Counted from the first letter of the stretch, positions 37,273-46,276 are shown. The stretch: 64,000 nt of DNA from Amycolatopsis bartoniae (GCF_014191255.1 NZ_JACHWH010000001.1:1612001-1676000), one strand, 5' to 3'. The notes: generated by a model from the sequence alone, not told the origin. Made by a program: numbers and translations.

Positions 37273-38190
37273 TGTCTGGACACGCTCCCGGTCCAGGTCG
37301 GGCTCCAGGTAGATCAGCCGGGCGATCGGGACCTTCGCCCGGACGCGCGCTTCGGCGTCGTCGATGGCGCGCGCCACCTCCGCGACCGTGAGGTTCGGCG
37401 CGAGTGCCAGCTTGGCCGCGACCAGCAGCTCCTCCGGGCCGAGGTACTGCGTCCGGATGTGGATCACCCGCTCGACCTTCCCCGCGGCCAGCTCGGTGCA
37501 GATCGTCTCCAGCTGCTCGTCCGTCGCGCCCTCGCCGATCAGCAGGCTCTTCATCTCGACGATGAGGATGATCGCGATGACCCCGAGCAGCGTGCCGATC
37601 GCGATCGTGCCGATGCCGTCCCACACCGGGTCGCCGGTCAGCTCCGCCAGCCCGACCCCGGCCAGGGCGAAGACGAGACCGAGCAGCGCGCCGGTGTCCT
37701 CCAGCAGCACCACGGGCAGTTCGGGCGTGCGCGACTGCCGGATGAAGCCCCACCACGAGACGTCACCCTTGATCTTGCGGGACTCACCCATCGCGGTGAT
37801 GAAGCTGTATCCCTCCAGGCAGATCGCGACCACCAGGATGACCACCGCGACCAGCGGCGAGGTCAGCGGCTCGGGGTGCTCGACCTTGTGGATGCCCTCG
37901 TACAGCGCGAACGCCGAGCCGAGGGTGAACAGCATCAGCGCCACGACGAACGAGTAGAAGTACCGGTCCCGCCCGAACCCGAACGGGTGCTCGCGTGTCG
38001 CCCGGCGGCGTGACGTGCGGTGACCGAGCAGCAGCAGTCCCTGGTTGGAGGTGTCGGCGAGCGAGTGCACCGACTCGGCGAGCATGGACGAGGACCCGGT
38101 GAACAGGAACCCGACGAACTTGGCCACCGCGATCCCGGCGTTGGCGCTCAGCGCCGCGAGAATCGCCTTGGTTCCCCCGCCTGCCGACAC
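37261..38190 (-). CDS. Cation diffusion facilitator (CDF) metal transporter
   Basis: A 309-residue CDF exporter of divalent cations (Zn, Fe or Mn). Six helices are predicted; TM2 has MLAESVHSLADTSNQGLLLL with the HxxxD metal site, and TM5 has LEDTGALLGLVFALAGVGLA with a second Asp. The C-terminal cytoplasmic domain (VERVIHIRTQYLGPEELLVAAKL) forms the dimerising ferredoxin-like fold. GTG 38190 has GGGGAG six bases upstream. The tail (DRERVQTPDA) is encoded in sequence that is part of the repeat array, so the last residues may have been altered. Confidence 0.88.
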   Translation of the reverse strand: MSAGGGTKAILAALSANAGIAVAKFVGFLFTGSSSMLAESVHSLADTSNQGLLLLGHRTSRRRATREHPFGFGRDRYFYSFVVALMLFTLGSAFALYEGIHKVEHPEPLTSPLVAVVILVVAICLEGYSFITAMGESRKIKGDVSWWGFIRQSRTPELPVVLLEDTGALLGLVFALAGVGLAELTGDPVWDGIGTIAIGTLLGVIAIILIVEMKSLLIGEGATDEQLETICTELAAGKVERVIHIRTQYLGPEELLVAAKLALAPNLTVAEVARAIDDAEARVRAKVPIARLIYLEPDLDRERVQTPDA

Positions 38191-38247
38191 GCTGACTCCC
38201 CTGAAAGTCGTCCCGATTTGTCGGGATGCAGCCTACGGGGCGGGAGA

Positions 38248-38727
38248 TCACCGCAGCAGCGGGAGCCCTCCGACCAGCTTGTCGACCTTGTTCCGCGGTC
38301 CGACAATACTCACGGCGTAGTAGCTCAACTCGCTCTCGTCGGTGCTCCCGAGGCCGGCCCGGTACTCCTCGTACGAGCGGCTCGCCTGCGCGTGCTTCGA
38401 CATGTCGGCGACGAACAACCCCTCCTTGCTCATCGCCTTCGTCCGGATCTCCCGCACCTTCGCCGCGTCCCCGCCCAGGATCGACACCCCGCTCCACGGC
38501 AGGCCCGCGTGCGTCTGGCCGTCGGCGTCCACGACCTCGCCGCCCACCACGCCCGGCAGCACGGCCGCGACGGCGGCGCCGAGGCAGGCCGTCGCGTTGG
38601 CGACGAGTCCGGCACCGAGCGACTGGTCGGCCACGATGACCCACTTCAGCTTCGCGCTGCGGGTGCCCGCACCCTCCCGAACATCCGCTTCGAGAAGTGC
38701 CTGGAGTTCCTGATGTCCTGTGCTCAT
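38248..38727 (-). CDS. DUF2000 family protein
   Basis: A 159-residue protein of the DUF2000 family (PF09391-like), whose structure is of the peptidyl-tRNA-hydrolase-like type but whose function is unknown. Features: KWVIVADQSLGAGLVANATA near residue 28, GLPWSGVSILGGDAAKVREI in the middle and LSYYAVSIVGPRNKVDKLVG at the end. ATG 38727 is used. It is divergent from an Lrp/AsnC regulator across 71 bp, which makes it a probable target. Confidence 0.75.
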   Translation of the reverse strand: MSTGHQELQALLEADVREGAGTRSAKLKWVIVADQSLGAGLVANATACLGAAVAAVLPGVVGGEVVDADGQTHAGLPWSGVSILGGDAAKVREIRTKAMSKEGLFVADMSKHAQASRSYEEYRAGLGSTDESELSYYAVSIVGPRNKVDKLVGGLPLLR

Positions 38728-38771
38728 GCCCGCAGAAGCTAGGCAAAGATGGAGACCAGATCCACCAGCGC

Positions 38772-38784
38772 CGAACTTAATTCG
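38772..38784. promoter_or_regulatory. Lrp-type operator candidate
   Basis: CGAACTTAATTCG is a near-palindrome of 13 bp (11 of 13 positions) in the divergent DUF2000/Lrp gap, AT-rich in a GC-rich region. AsnC-type proteins bind such imperfect repeats. Confidence 0.4.
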
Positions 38785-38798
38785 ACAAAGGAGCGGAT

Positions 38799-39269
38799 AT
38801 GGCCGAGCTGGACGAACTAGATCAGGCACTGCTGCGGGAACTGCAGCGCGACGCACGGCGAACCAACCGGGAACTGGCCGCCGCCACGGGTGTCTCGCCG
38901 TCGACCTCCCTCGAACGCGTGCGGTCGATGCGGGAACGCGGCATCATCCGCGGGTTCCTGCTCGACGTCGACCTCGCGGAGATCGGCCGCCCGGTCCAGG
39001 CGCTGATCGCGCTGCGCGTCCGCCCGCCATCCCGACGGGTGATCGAAGCGTTCCGCGAATGGGTGACGCTGCTGCCGGAGACGGTGGGCGTGTTCGTCGT
39101 CTCCGGCGGCGAGGACTTCCTGGTGCACGTGGCCGTCCCGGACAACGACGCGCTCTACGCCTTCGTCATCGACCGGCTCACCCAACGCCCCGAGGTGGCC
39201 GACGTCCGCACCAGCGTGGTGTACGAACACCTGCGCCCGCGCGTGATCGCCCCCGCGAAGGGGAAGTGA
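38799..39269 (+). CDS. Lrp/AsnC family transcriptional regulator
   Basis: A 156-residue Lrp-type regulator. The N-terminal helix-turn-helix is ELDQALLRELQRDARRTNRE and LAAATGVSPSTSLERVRSMR (residues about 5-45). The RAM ligand-binding domain follows (residues about 60-150, including VFVVSGGEDFLVHVAVPDND). It probably responds to an amino acid. AAAGGAG lies eight bases before the ATG. It is divergent from DUF2000; its stop is one base from the convergent manA stop, so there is no room for a terminator between them. Confidence 0.88.
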   Translation: MAELDELDQALLRELQRDARRTNRELAAATGVSPSTSLERVRSMRERGIIRGFLLDVDLAEIGRPVQALIALRVRPPSRRVIEAFREWVTLLPETVGVFVVSGGEDFLVHVAVPDNDALYAFVIDRLTQRPEVADVRTSVVYEHLRPRVIAPAKGK

Positions 39270-39270
39270 G

Positions 39271-40491
39271 CTACCGCCCCGAGGTGGCGCGGAACAGCTG
39301 CGTCCGCCCCTCGCCGATCGGCCGGACGTGCACCGCCGGGTCGGCCGCCGGCAGCCACAGCGACTGCCCCCGGCCCAGCTCCAGCTCCTTGCCGTCGTCG
39401 GCGCGCACCAGCACTCGGCCGGCCGTGCACAGCAGGATCTGCGGCACGCCGGTGTGCACCCGCAGGTCCGCCTGCTCACCCGCCGCCCAGTCACAGCGGG
39501 ACAGCTCGAACTCCGGCGCGTCCGTCCGGTACACCGCGCCGCAGTCGCTCGGCTCGCCGGGCAGGATCGGCATGTCGCAGCAGGTGAAGTCCACCACGCG
39601 CAGCAGCTCGGGCACGTCGACGTGCTTCGGCGTGAGCCCGCACCGCAGGATGTTGTCCGAGTTGGCCAGGATCTCCACGGCCGTGCCGTGCAGGTACAGG
39701 TGCAGGTTCCCGGCGGGCAGGTAGATCGCCTCGCCCGCACTCAGGATCAGGCGGTTGAGCAGCAGCGCCGCCAGCACCCCCGCGTCCCGCGGATGCGCCT
39801 CGCCCAGTTCGAGGATCGTCCGGCACTCGGTGTCGAACTCGCCGTGGTCCTTCACGTGCAGCACGCACGCGTCGAGCACCTCGGGCAGCAGCTCGTCCAG
39901 GATCGCCTGCGGCAGCGTGATCCACGTGGTGAACAGCGCACGCATGCCGGCGGGGTCGGGCTGGGCGGCCAGCAGCTCGGTGTACTTCGCCAGCCCGGGC
40001 GTCTCGATCGCGCGCAGCAGCTTGATCGTGCGCTCCGGCTCGCGGAACCCGGCGAGCGCGTGGAACTCCGTCAGCGCGCACACCAGCTCGGGCTTCGCCG
40101 TCGGGTCCGGGTAGTTGCGGTTCGGCGCGTCCCGCGGGATGCCGGCCGCCTCCTCGCGGGCGTGCCCCTCCGCGGACTGCGCCGCCGACGGGTGCGCCTG
40201 CATCGACAGCGGCTCTTCGACGGCGAGGATCTTCAGCAGGAACGGCAGCCGGTTGTTCCAGCGCTGCGAGCACTCCGGACCGAGGTGCGTCTGCGGGTCG
40301 CCCTCGATCAGCTCCAGCAGGCTGCGCTCCTCGCCGTCCGCGCCGACGACGCGCGACGGGTCGCCGGGGTGGGCACCCATCCACAGCTCGGCCTCCGGAT
40401 GCGGCGCCGGTACCTCGCGTCCCAGCAGCTCCGGGATCGTGGTCCGCGAACCCCAAGCGTAGGGCCGCACGGCATTGCGGAGCAGCTCCAC
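39271..40491 (-). CDS. manA: Mannose-6-phosphate isomerase, class I
   Basis: A 406-residue zinc enzyme converting fructose-6-P and mannose-6-P, first step of GDP-mannose supply for glycolipids and glycoproteins. Zinc ligands are visible: Gln and His in LSMQAHPSAAQ, Glu in TAKPELVCAL, and His in LPAGNLHLYLHG. The early WGSRTTIPELLGR is also typical. GTG 40491 is used, with AAGGAG 11 bases upstream. It heads toward the Lrp gene and follows SIS-trm112-manB upstream on the same strand. The cluster matches manA-Rv3256c-manB of M. tuberculosis. Confidence 0.94.
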   Translation of the reverse strand: MELLRNAVRPYAWGSRTTIPELLGREVPAPHPEAELWMGAHPGDPSRVVGADGEERSLLELIEGDPQTHLGPECSQRWNNRLPFLLKILAVEEPLSMQAHPSAAQSAEGHAREEAAGIPRDAPNRNYPDPTAKPELVCALTEFHALAGFREPERTIKLLRAIETPGLAKYTELLAAQPDPAGMRALFTTWITLPQAILDELLPEVLDACVLHVKDHGEFDTECRTILELGEAHPRDAGVLAALLLNRLILSAGEAIYLPAGNLHLYLHGTAVEILANSDNILRCGLTPKHVDVPELLRVVDFTCCDMPILPGEPSDCGAVYRTDAPEFELSRCDWAAGEQADLRVHTGVPQILLCTAGRVLVRADDGKELELGRGQSLWLPAADPAVHVRPIGEGRTQLFRATSGR

Positions 40492-40549
40492 CGTGTTCTC
40501 AACTCCTTGGCATCCGCCCCGGGGCGGTTCTCGTTCGGAGACAGCGAGT

Positions 40550-41644
40550 TCACGCCGTGGCCGGCGCGTACTGGCCGGCACCACCCAAGCTTCCCGCCGC
40601 GAGCCCGAGATAGACCGCGGCCAGCTCGAACCGTAGCGCGAGCACACCCGCGCGCACAGGCTCGTCCCCGGCGATCTCGTCCCCGGGGGCGATGGTTCCG
40701 GCCCCGGGAAGGGTATGTGAGGCCTCGTAGCGGGCCGCGTCCGCGGTCGGTCCGCCGTGCACGGCGAGCAGCAGCACCCTTGGCTTCAGCCCGGCGTCGT
40801 CGAAGTCCGGATCGGCGAAGATGTCCTGCTCACCGGAGTTCGCCAGCACCGAACGGTGCAGCGCGGGCCGGGCCAGCGCCTGCCGGTAGCCACCCGCGTC
40901 GCACACCACCCCCGCGTACGCGCCCAGCACGTACGCAGCGTGGTCGGCGACCGCCGTCGCCACCGGGTCGAGCCCCCACAGCATCGGCACCCGGTCGGCC
41001 AGCCGCAGCGCCAGCGCCTTCGCCGGGTTCGCGAACGAGTCCCGGCCGAGGTGCCCGCGCTCGGCCTCGGCGTCCAGCTGGTCGGCCAGCGTCTCGACGT
41101 CGGCGACCAGCAGGCCCAGCGCGTTGGCGGTGAGCAGCCCGGCGGCGAGGCCGCGGGCGAAGGTCAGCTCCGGCGGCACCGGGATCCGCGGCGCGAGCAG
41201 CAGGCCCTTGCCCGCGATCGACGCCGCCACCGGCCCCTCCTGCGGCCCCGACAGCACGACGCTCGCGCCGAACCGGCTGGCCCGCTCGATCCCGGCCGCC
41301 AGCTCGCGGTCGGCCGGGTCGTCGGTGTGCGCGAACACGACGTCCAGCGCTCCGATCCAGCTGGGCACCGCGTCGGTGAGCACCACGGGCACCGGGCAGG
41401 ACGGCGCGAGCAGCGCGGCCAGCAGTTTCGTCAGCCCCCGGCCGACCCCGGGCCGGACCACGAGCACGAGCGACCGCGGCCTGCCGACATCGAGGCGGTC
41501 GGCGAGCTCGACGTCCGCCGCCACCTCGGTGGTGGCCCGCACCTGGGCACCCGCCATCGCCGCGGCCCGAAGCAGCCCCGCCGAGTCGGCCTCCGCCAGC
41601 CGGGCGGGGTCGTCCAGGAGCGTGTCGTCAAGCACCGTCGGCAC
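40550..41644 (-). CDS. SIS domain protein (TobH-like, Rv3256c family)
   Basis: A 364-residue protein of the sugar isomerase (SIS) fold, conserved between manA and manB in actinobacteria. SIS signature-like stretches are LVLVVRPGVGRGLTKLLAALL and VVLSGPQEGPVAASIAGKGL. The C-terminal half carries FANPAKALALRLADRVPMLW and VLLLAVHGGPTADAARYEAS. A role in sugar-phosphate isomerisation is inferred from the neighbours (manA, manB); activity is not established. GTG 41644 is 17 bases inside the upstream Trm112 gene, so they overlap. Confidence 0.8.
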   Translation of the reverse strand: MPTVLDDTLLDDPARLAEADSAGLLRAAAMAGAQVRATTEVAADVELADRLDVGRPRSLVLVVRPGVGRGLTKLLAALLAPSCPVPVVLTDAVPSWIGALDVVFAHTDDPADRELAAGIERASRFGASVVLSGPQEGPVAASIAGKGLLLAPRIPVPPELTFARGLAAGLLTANALGLLVADVETLADQLDAEAERGHLGRDSFANPAKALALRLADRVPMLWGLDPVATAVADHAAYVLGAYAGVVCDAGGYRQALARPALHRSVLANSGEQDIFADPDFDDAGLKPRVLLLAVHGGPTADAARYEASHTLPGAGTIAPGDEIAGDEPVRAGVLALRFELAAVYLGLAAGSLGGAGQYAPATA

Positions 41645-41846
41645 TGGGATCAGCGGAGCCGGGCTCGACCGCTTCGTCGAGCAGGAGGACGGGGATGCCG
41701 TCGCGCACCGGGTAGATCCGTCCGCAGGACGTGCAGGTCAGCGCGTCCGCGTCCGCGTCGTCCGGGGTACCGGGGCGCAGCGGGGCGTGGTCCGGGGACG
41801 GGCACGCCAGGATCTCCAGCAGCTGAGGGTCGAGCGCGAGAGCCAT
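41628..41846 (-). CDS. Trm112 family zinc-ribbon protein
   Basis: A 72-residue small protein with two Cys pairs: ILACPSPDHAPLR, then ALTCTSCGRIYPVRDGIPVL. It is the Trm112-like fold, which in eukaryotes activates methyltransferases and in bacteria often accompanies lipid or sugar enzymes. The first ligand pair is reduced to one Cys here, followed by Asp/His, so zinc ligation may be partly through other residues. It overlaps the SIS gene by 17 bp and follows manB by 28 bp; it belongs to the manB-manA unit. Confidence 0.88.
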   Translation of the reverse strand: MALALDPQLLEILACPSPDHAPLRPGTPDDADADALTCTSCGRIYPVRDGIPVLLLDEAVEPGSADPSADGA

Positions 41847-41874
41847 ATCTTCTCCTTACCACGCGATCGGGTGG

Positions 41875-43230
41875 TCAACCACGGACGATCGCGAGCACTT
41901 CGTCGGTCAGCGCGCGCACGGCTTCCTGGGTCGGTGCCTCGACGTTGAGCCGCAGCAGCGGCTCGGTGTTGGACGGGCGCAGGTTGAACCACGAGCCGTC
42001 GGGCAGCTGCACGGTGAGCCCGTCCACCTCGTCGGTGGTCACGCCGGAACGGCTCGCGAAGGCGTCCTTGACCGCCTGCTGCCGGGCCGCCTGGTCGTCG
42101 ACGGTGGAGTTGATCTCACCGGACGCCTCGTAGCGCTTGTACTCGCTCGTCAGCTCCGACAGCGGGCGGTCCTGCTCGCCGAGGGCGGCCAGCACGTGCA
42201 TCGCGGCGAGCATGCCGGTGTCGGCGCGCCAGAAGTCGCGGAAGTAGTAGTGGGCGGAGTGCTCCCCGCCGAAGATGGCGCCGGTGCGGGCCATCTCCCC
42301 CTTGATGAACGAGTGCCCGACGCGCGTGCGGACCGGCTTGCCGCCGTGCTCGGTGACGATCTCCGGCACCGCGTGCGACGTGATCAGGTTGTGGATGATC
42401 GTCGCGCCCGGCTCCTTGGCCAGCTCGCGGGTGGCGACCAGCGCGGTGATGGCGCTGGGCGACACCGGGTCGCCGTTCTCGTCGACCACGAAGCAGCGGT
42501 CGGCGTCGCCGTCGAACGCCAGGCCCGCGTCGGCGCCGACCTCGCGCACCTTGGCCTGCAGGTCGACCAGGTTCTTCGGGTCCAGCGGGTTGGCCTCGTG
42601 GTTGGGGAAGCTGCCGTCGAGCTCGAAGTACATCGGCACGACGTCGATCGGCAAGCCCTCGAAGACCGTCGGGACGGTGTGCCCGCCCATGCCGTTGCCC
42701 GCGTCGACGACGACCTTCAGCGGCCGGATGCCGGACAGGTCGACGAGCTTGCGCAGGTACGCGGCGTAGTCGGCGAGCACGTCCCGCTCGGTGACGATGC
42801 CGGGCTGGCCCTCGAACGCCGGGACGCCCTGCTCGACGGTGTCGCGGATCTCGGCGAGGCCGGAGTCCTGGCCGACCGGAGCGGCACCCGCGCGGCACAT
42901 CTTGATGCCGTTGTACTTGGCGGGGTTGTGGCTGGCGGTGAACTGGGCGCCCGCCAGGTTGAGCGAGCCGGAGGCGAAGTACAGCTCGTCGGTGCTGGCG
43001 AGGCCGATGAGCACCACGTCGAGGCCCTGCGAGGTGACGCCGTCGGCGAACGCCTTGGCCAGGCCGGGCGAGGACTCCCGCATGTCGTGGCCGATCACGA
43101 CCGCCGGGGACTCGGGCTTGATCAGCAGGGCGAACGCGGCCCCGAAGTCCCGCACCAGGTCGGCGTTCAACTGCTCGCCGACCACCCCACGGATGTCGTA
43201 CGCCTTGACGATGGCGGACAGGTCTGACAC
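41875..43230 (-). CDS. manB: Phosphomannomutase/phosphoglucomutase
   Basis: A 451-residue alpha-D-phosphohexomutase that makes mannose-1-P from mannose-6-P. The phosphoserine loop is FTASHNPAKYNGIK (near residue 98), the metal loop is AFDGDADRCFVV (near residue 245), the sugar-binding loop is FGGEHSAHYYFRD and the phosphate-binding loop is LRPSNTEPLLRL (near residue 420). GTG 43230 has GGGGAGAA seven bases upstream. It feeds GDP-mannose for PIM/LAM-type lipids with manA; lpqW, in the same window, acts later in that pathway in mycobacteria. Confidence 0.95.
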   Translation of the reverse strand: MSDLSAIVKAYDIRGVVGEQLNADLVRDFGAAFALLIKPESPAVVIGHDMRESSPGLAKAFADGVTSQGLDVVLIGLASTDELYFASGSLNLAGAQFTASHNPAKYNGIKMCRAGAAPVGQDSGLAEIRDTVEQGVPAFEGQPGIVTERDVLADYAAYLRKLVDLSGIRPLKVVVDAGNGMGGHTVPTVFEGLPIDVVPMYFELDGSFPNHEANPLDPKNLVDLQAKVREVGADAGLAFDGDADRCFVVDENGDPVSPSAITALVATRELAKEPGATIIHNLITSHAVPEIVTEHGGKPVRTRVGHSFIKGEMARTGAIFGGEHSAHYYFRDFWRADTGMLAAMHVLAALGEQDRPLSELTSEYKRYEASGEINSTVDDQAARQQAVKDAFASRSGVTTDEVDGLTVQLPDGSWFNLRPSNTEPLLRLNVEAPTQEAVRALTDEVLAIVRG

Positions 43231-43310
43231 GCGCTTCTCCCCGACGGTTCGACAGGTTCGGATGCCGGAAAGAGTACCGGGGAAAACTCGGCGTCGTCGG
43301 GGGCCCGACT

Positions 43311-43667
43311 TCAGGAGATCGGGTCCGGGAGGACGCGGAGGTGGCCACGGCGCCCGGAGCCGCCTTCCGGCTCCGGCGGGGGCGCCGGACGGTCGGGCCT
43401 GCCGGCCTCGCGGACGGCCTCGGCGAGCGCGGTCAGCTCGTCGTCCGACCGGTCGGGCTCGGCGAAGGAGCCCTCGTGCCGCACGACTTCCCACCCCTTG
43501 GGCGCGGTCAGCCGGAGCGCGTGCTCTTCGCACAGGTCGTAGGAATGCGGCTCCGACGCCGTCGCGAGGGGACCGACCACCGCGGTCGAATCGCTGTAGG
43601 CGTAGGTCAGCGTGGCGACTGCGGGTTGGAGGCACCCGGTCCGCGAACACTTTCGTACGCTCGACAC
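43311..43667 (-). CDS. DUF3499 family protein
   Basis: A 118-residue actinobacterial protein of the DUF3499 family. It starts MSSVRKCSRTGCLQPAVATL and continues with YDLCEEHALRLTAPKGWEVV. The Cys pair CSRTGC and the later C-E-E-H suggest a small zinc finger. GTG 43667 fits the family start. The C-terminal 35 residues are Pro/Arg rich. As in M. tuberculosis (Rv3258c as I recall) it precedes manB in transcription order. It is divergent from the zincin-like gene with only 73 bp between them. Confidence 0.85.
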   Translation of the reverse strand: MSSVRKCSRTGCLQPAVATLTYAYSDSTAVVGPLATASEPHSYDLCEEHALRLTAPKGWEVVRHEGSFAEPDRSDDELTALAEAVREAGRPDRPAPPPEPEGGSGRRGHLRVLPDPIS

Positions 43668-43740
43668 GAACACGGACGATACTGCCTCGCACCGACAAGT
43701 GTGCGCAGGCACACCGGATGAGGGCGGTAACCTTCCCTCT

Positions 43741-44208
43741 GTGTCCACCGCTCGCAGTTCCCGCCAACGGCGGCGCGTCCGCCGTGACCGCCACGGTCGC
43801 GGCCTGCGCGGCCCGCTGTACCCCGCGTCGCTGCCCGCGGCCGCCAGCCGGGCGGAGAAGTTCGACCAGCTGGTGCTGGACGCGCTGGAGCCGATCGAGG
43901 CCCGCTGGCGCGACCAGCTGACGAAGCTGGACGTCGCGGTGGACGACGTGCCCGAGGTGCGCGGGACGAGCCACGCGGTGCAGGCCGAGGGCGTGCTGCA
44001 CGACGGTTCGGTGCCGCTGTCGCGCCTCGTGCCCGCGGGGGTCGACCGGGCGGGCCTGCCGACGCGCGCGCGGATCGTGCTGTACCGGCGGCCGCTGGAG
44101 GCACGGGCGAAGGACCCGAACGAGCTGGCCGAACTGGTGCACGACGTGCTGGTCGAGCAGGTGGCCGGCTACCTGGGCGTGGAACCGGACGTCATCGACG
44201 GCGAGTAG
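43741..44208 (+). CDS. Metallopeptidase family protein (zincin-like)
   Basis: A 155-residue protein of the minimal zincin-like family, the M. tuberculosis Rv3259 type by position and sequence. The basic N-terminus (about 1-30, RRRVRRDRHGRGLRGP) is followed by an alpha-beta domain (VPEVRGTSHAVQAEGVLHDG, ARIVLYRRPLEARAKDPNEL). Where homologues carry HExxH, the sequence is LVHDVLVEQVAGYLG: the spacing H-x4-E is kept but the second His is lost, so peptidase activity is doubtful. GTG 43741 is used. Confidence 0.75.
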   Translation: MSTARSSRQRRRVRRDRHGRGLRGPLYPASLPAAASRAEKFDQLVLDALEPIEARWRDQLTKLDVAVDDVPEVRGTSHAVQAEGVLHDGSVPLSRLVPAGVDRAGLPTRARIVLYRRPLEARAKDPNELAELVHDVLVEQVAGYLGVEPDVIDGE

Positions 44209-44278
44209 CCCGCCGGTCAGCCGCGTCGAGGGAAACCCGCTGGAAAGACAGCCGGACAGCCGATCCGGGCGGTCGGCG

Positions 44279-46204
44279 TCATCGCCGCCGGGTGGGGGCC
44301 GGGATGGCGGTGAGCAGGGCGAACAGCACCGCGGCCACCTGGACCAGCAGCAGCACGTCCCGCAGGGTCGACGGGTGCTCGATGCTCACCTCGGAGGAAC
44401 CCGGCGGCACCGAGACCGCCACCTGGTGGCCCCACGCCGGCACGATCGGCTGCGCCTTGCCGTCGACCGTCGCCTCCCAGCCCGCCTCCTGCTCCGCCGA
44501 GAGCACCAGCAGCCGCCCCGCCGTGCCCTCGGACACGCGCACGTGCACGTCGGGCAGGTCGGCGTCCACCGGGGTGACACCCGTCGTGTTCGCCGGGGCC
44601 GACGACGTGACCGCCTGCTTCGCCACGCTCGCCGGTACCAGCACCACCTGACCGGACGGGGCGAGCAGCCGCAGCACCGCCCGGCCGTCCTTGGTCGGCT
44701 GCGCGGCCACCGCGAGGTCCGGGGCCAGCGCGACGATCGGCGCCGCGTCCGCGCCCGGCGGCAGGACGACGAACAGCGCGCCCGCCGCCGTGGCGCCCGA
44801 AAGCGCTGCCCTCGTCGCGCCCGACGACGGCTGCGCCAGCGCGCTCTGCCACGCCGTCATGCGGTCCGGGGTGCTCGCGGTGAGCGCCAGCTGGTCGTCA
44901 CCGAACAGCGGCATCCTGCCGCCCTCCTGCCGCGTCGGCTCGTCACCCGAACCGACGACGAGCACCGAACGCCCGGAGCGGTCCAGCTCGTCCGCCTGCG
45001 CGGCCACCAGCTGGTCCCCGCCCCCGGAGTGCAGCGGGCCACCACGGCCGCCGAACACGGCACCAGCGCCGAGCACGAGGACCACCATCACCGCGGCGAC
45101 GGCGGCGATCCTCGGCAACACCGCGGTCCCGGTGCCCGAAGCACACGCGTTCAGGATGATCCACAGCAGTCCCGCGCTGAGCAGGAGCAGCGGCACCCCG
45201 GTATAGCCGACAGCCGCACCGCCGCCCTGCAACGGTTTGACCGCCACCAGCAGCACCACGGCCAGCCCGCACGCGCCGAGAGCGGCCAGCGCGAGCCCGG
45301 CGCTCAGCAACGCCCGCGGCCGCACCGCGACGGCGAAGATCGTGGCGACCAGCAGCACCACGCCGATCGGCCAAGCCCCGGCGCCCCCGGGATACAGCCC
45401 CACGAGGTCGGCCGCCGGTGGCGCGGGCGCCGGTCCGCTGAGGCCGTGCAGGAACAACGCGGGCTGGTTCACCAGCACGGTCGGCCACGGCAGCAGCAAC
45501 GCGAGCGGCAGCAACACCACGATGCCGACCGACGCGATGCGCCGCAGCAAGCTCTTTCCCGGCGGCAGCACGACGAACCCGGCGACCAGTCCGAGCAACG
45601 CGAGTCCGTGCGCCAGTGGCGAAAACGCCCCGAGCACCGCGACTCCCACCGCGCAGGCCGACGACCGGTACAGCCAGCGATCCCCTGTGCTGGCAAGCAG
45701 ATCGCCGATACCGGACACGACGAGCGGCAGCACGACGTGCACCACCACGACATCGAGCCGGCCCTGCGCCACCGAGGCCGTTGCGGCGGGCACCATCGCG
45801 TACGCGGCGGAGACGGCGGCGCGTGTCCAGCGCGAGACCGGAAGCCTGCGAGTGGCCGCGTACGCGGACAACCCGGCGAGCGGCGCGTCACCGATCAACA
45901 GGATCGCGACGAGCGCGGGCGGACCACCCAGTGGGACGAAGATCGCCCCCAGGGCGCCGAGAATCGCGAGCGAGGTCGGCGCGGCACTCGCCGTGCCACC
46001 GCCGGTCTGGTGCCACCCCGCGAGGTAGGTGGACCACAGCTCGCTCAGTGAACCGACGGGCAGCAACCGCCCGCCGGCGAGGTCGAGTCCGAGCCGGGCA
46101 CCGTTGACGCCCAGCCCGAGCGCCGTCAGAACGACGAAAAGACTTGCCGGTGGCGCGATCCGCCAGGCGATCGACTGCCCGGACCGCTCCCCTGCCAACG
46201 ACAC
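44279..46204 (-). CDS. Polytopic membrane protein resembling the C-terminal part of a GT2-type protein
   Basis: A 641-residue protein with about ten hydrophobic helices in residues 15-385, then an extracytoplasmic domain (about 390-620) and a last helix (VLLLVQVAAVLFALLTAIPA). The sequence around LLPVGSLSELWSTYLAGWHQ and ALVAILLIGDAPLAGLSAYA resembles the membrane part of large (about 1,100-residue) actinobacterial family 2 glycosyltransferases found next to whiB2. The N-terminal glycosyltransferase domain is absent. GTG 46204 is only 72 bp after the whiB2 stop, which leaves no room for it. The neighbours (manA/manB, whiB2) suit an envelope role. Confidence 0.7.
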   Translation of the reverse strand: MSLAGERSGQSIAWRIAPPASLFVVLTALGLGVNGARLGLDLAGGRLLPVGSLSELWSTYLAGWHQTGGGTASAAPTSLAILGALGAIFVPLGGPPALVAILLIGDAPLAGLSAYAATRRLPVSRWTRAAVSAAYAMVPAATASVAQGRLDVVVVHVVLPLVVSGIGDLLASTGDRWLYRSSACAVGVAVLGAFSPLAHGLALLGLVAGFVVLPPGKSLLRRIASVGIVVLLPLALLLPWPTVLVNQPALFLHGLSGPAPAPPAADLVGLYPGGAGAWPIGVVLLVATIFAVAVRPRALLSAGLALAALGACGLAVVLLVAVKPLQGGGAAVGYTGVPLLLLSAGLLWIILNACASGTGTAVLPRIAAVAAVMVVLVLGAGAVFGGRGGPLHSGGGDQLVAAQADELDRSGRSVLVVGSGDEPTRQEGGRMPLFGDDQLALTASTPDRMTAWQSALAQPSSGATRAALSGATAAGALFVVLPPGADAAPIVALAPDLAVAAQPTKDGRAVLRLLAPSGQVVLVPASVAKQAVTSSAPANTTGVTPVDADLPDVHVRVSEGTAGRLLVLSAEQEAGWEATVDGKAQPIVPAWGHQVAVSVPPGSSEVSIEHPSTLRDVLLLVQVAAVLFALLTAIPAPTRRR

Positions 46205-46276
46205 TCCAGTCCGTCTCGTACTTCCCCGCGGGATGCGACCACCTTAACGGTCGGCACGTCCACGCGGGAAACTACG

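Noticed and set aside
36999-37283. A 94-residue minus-strand frame over the tandem repeats
   Set aside because: It only reflects the repeat (repeated AGSGSAPG) and overlaps the end of the CDF gene in another frame.
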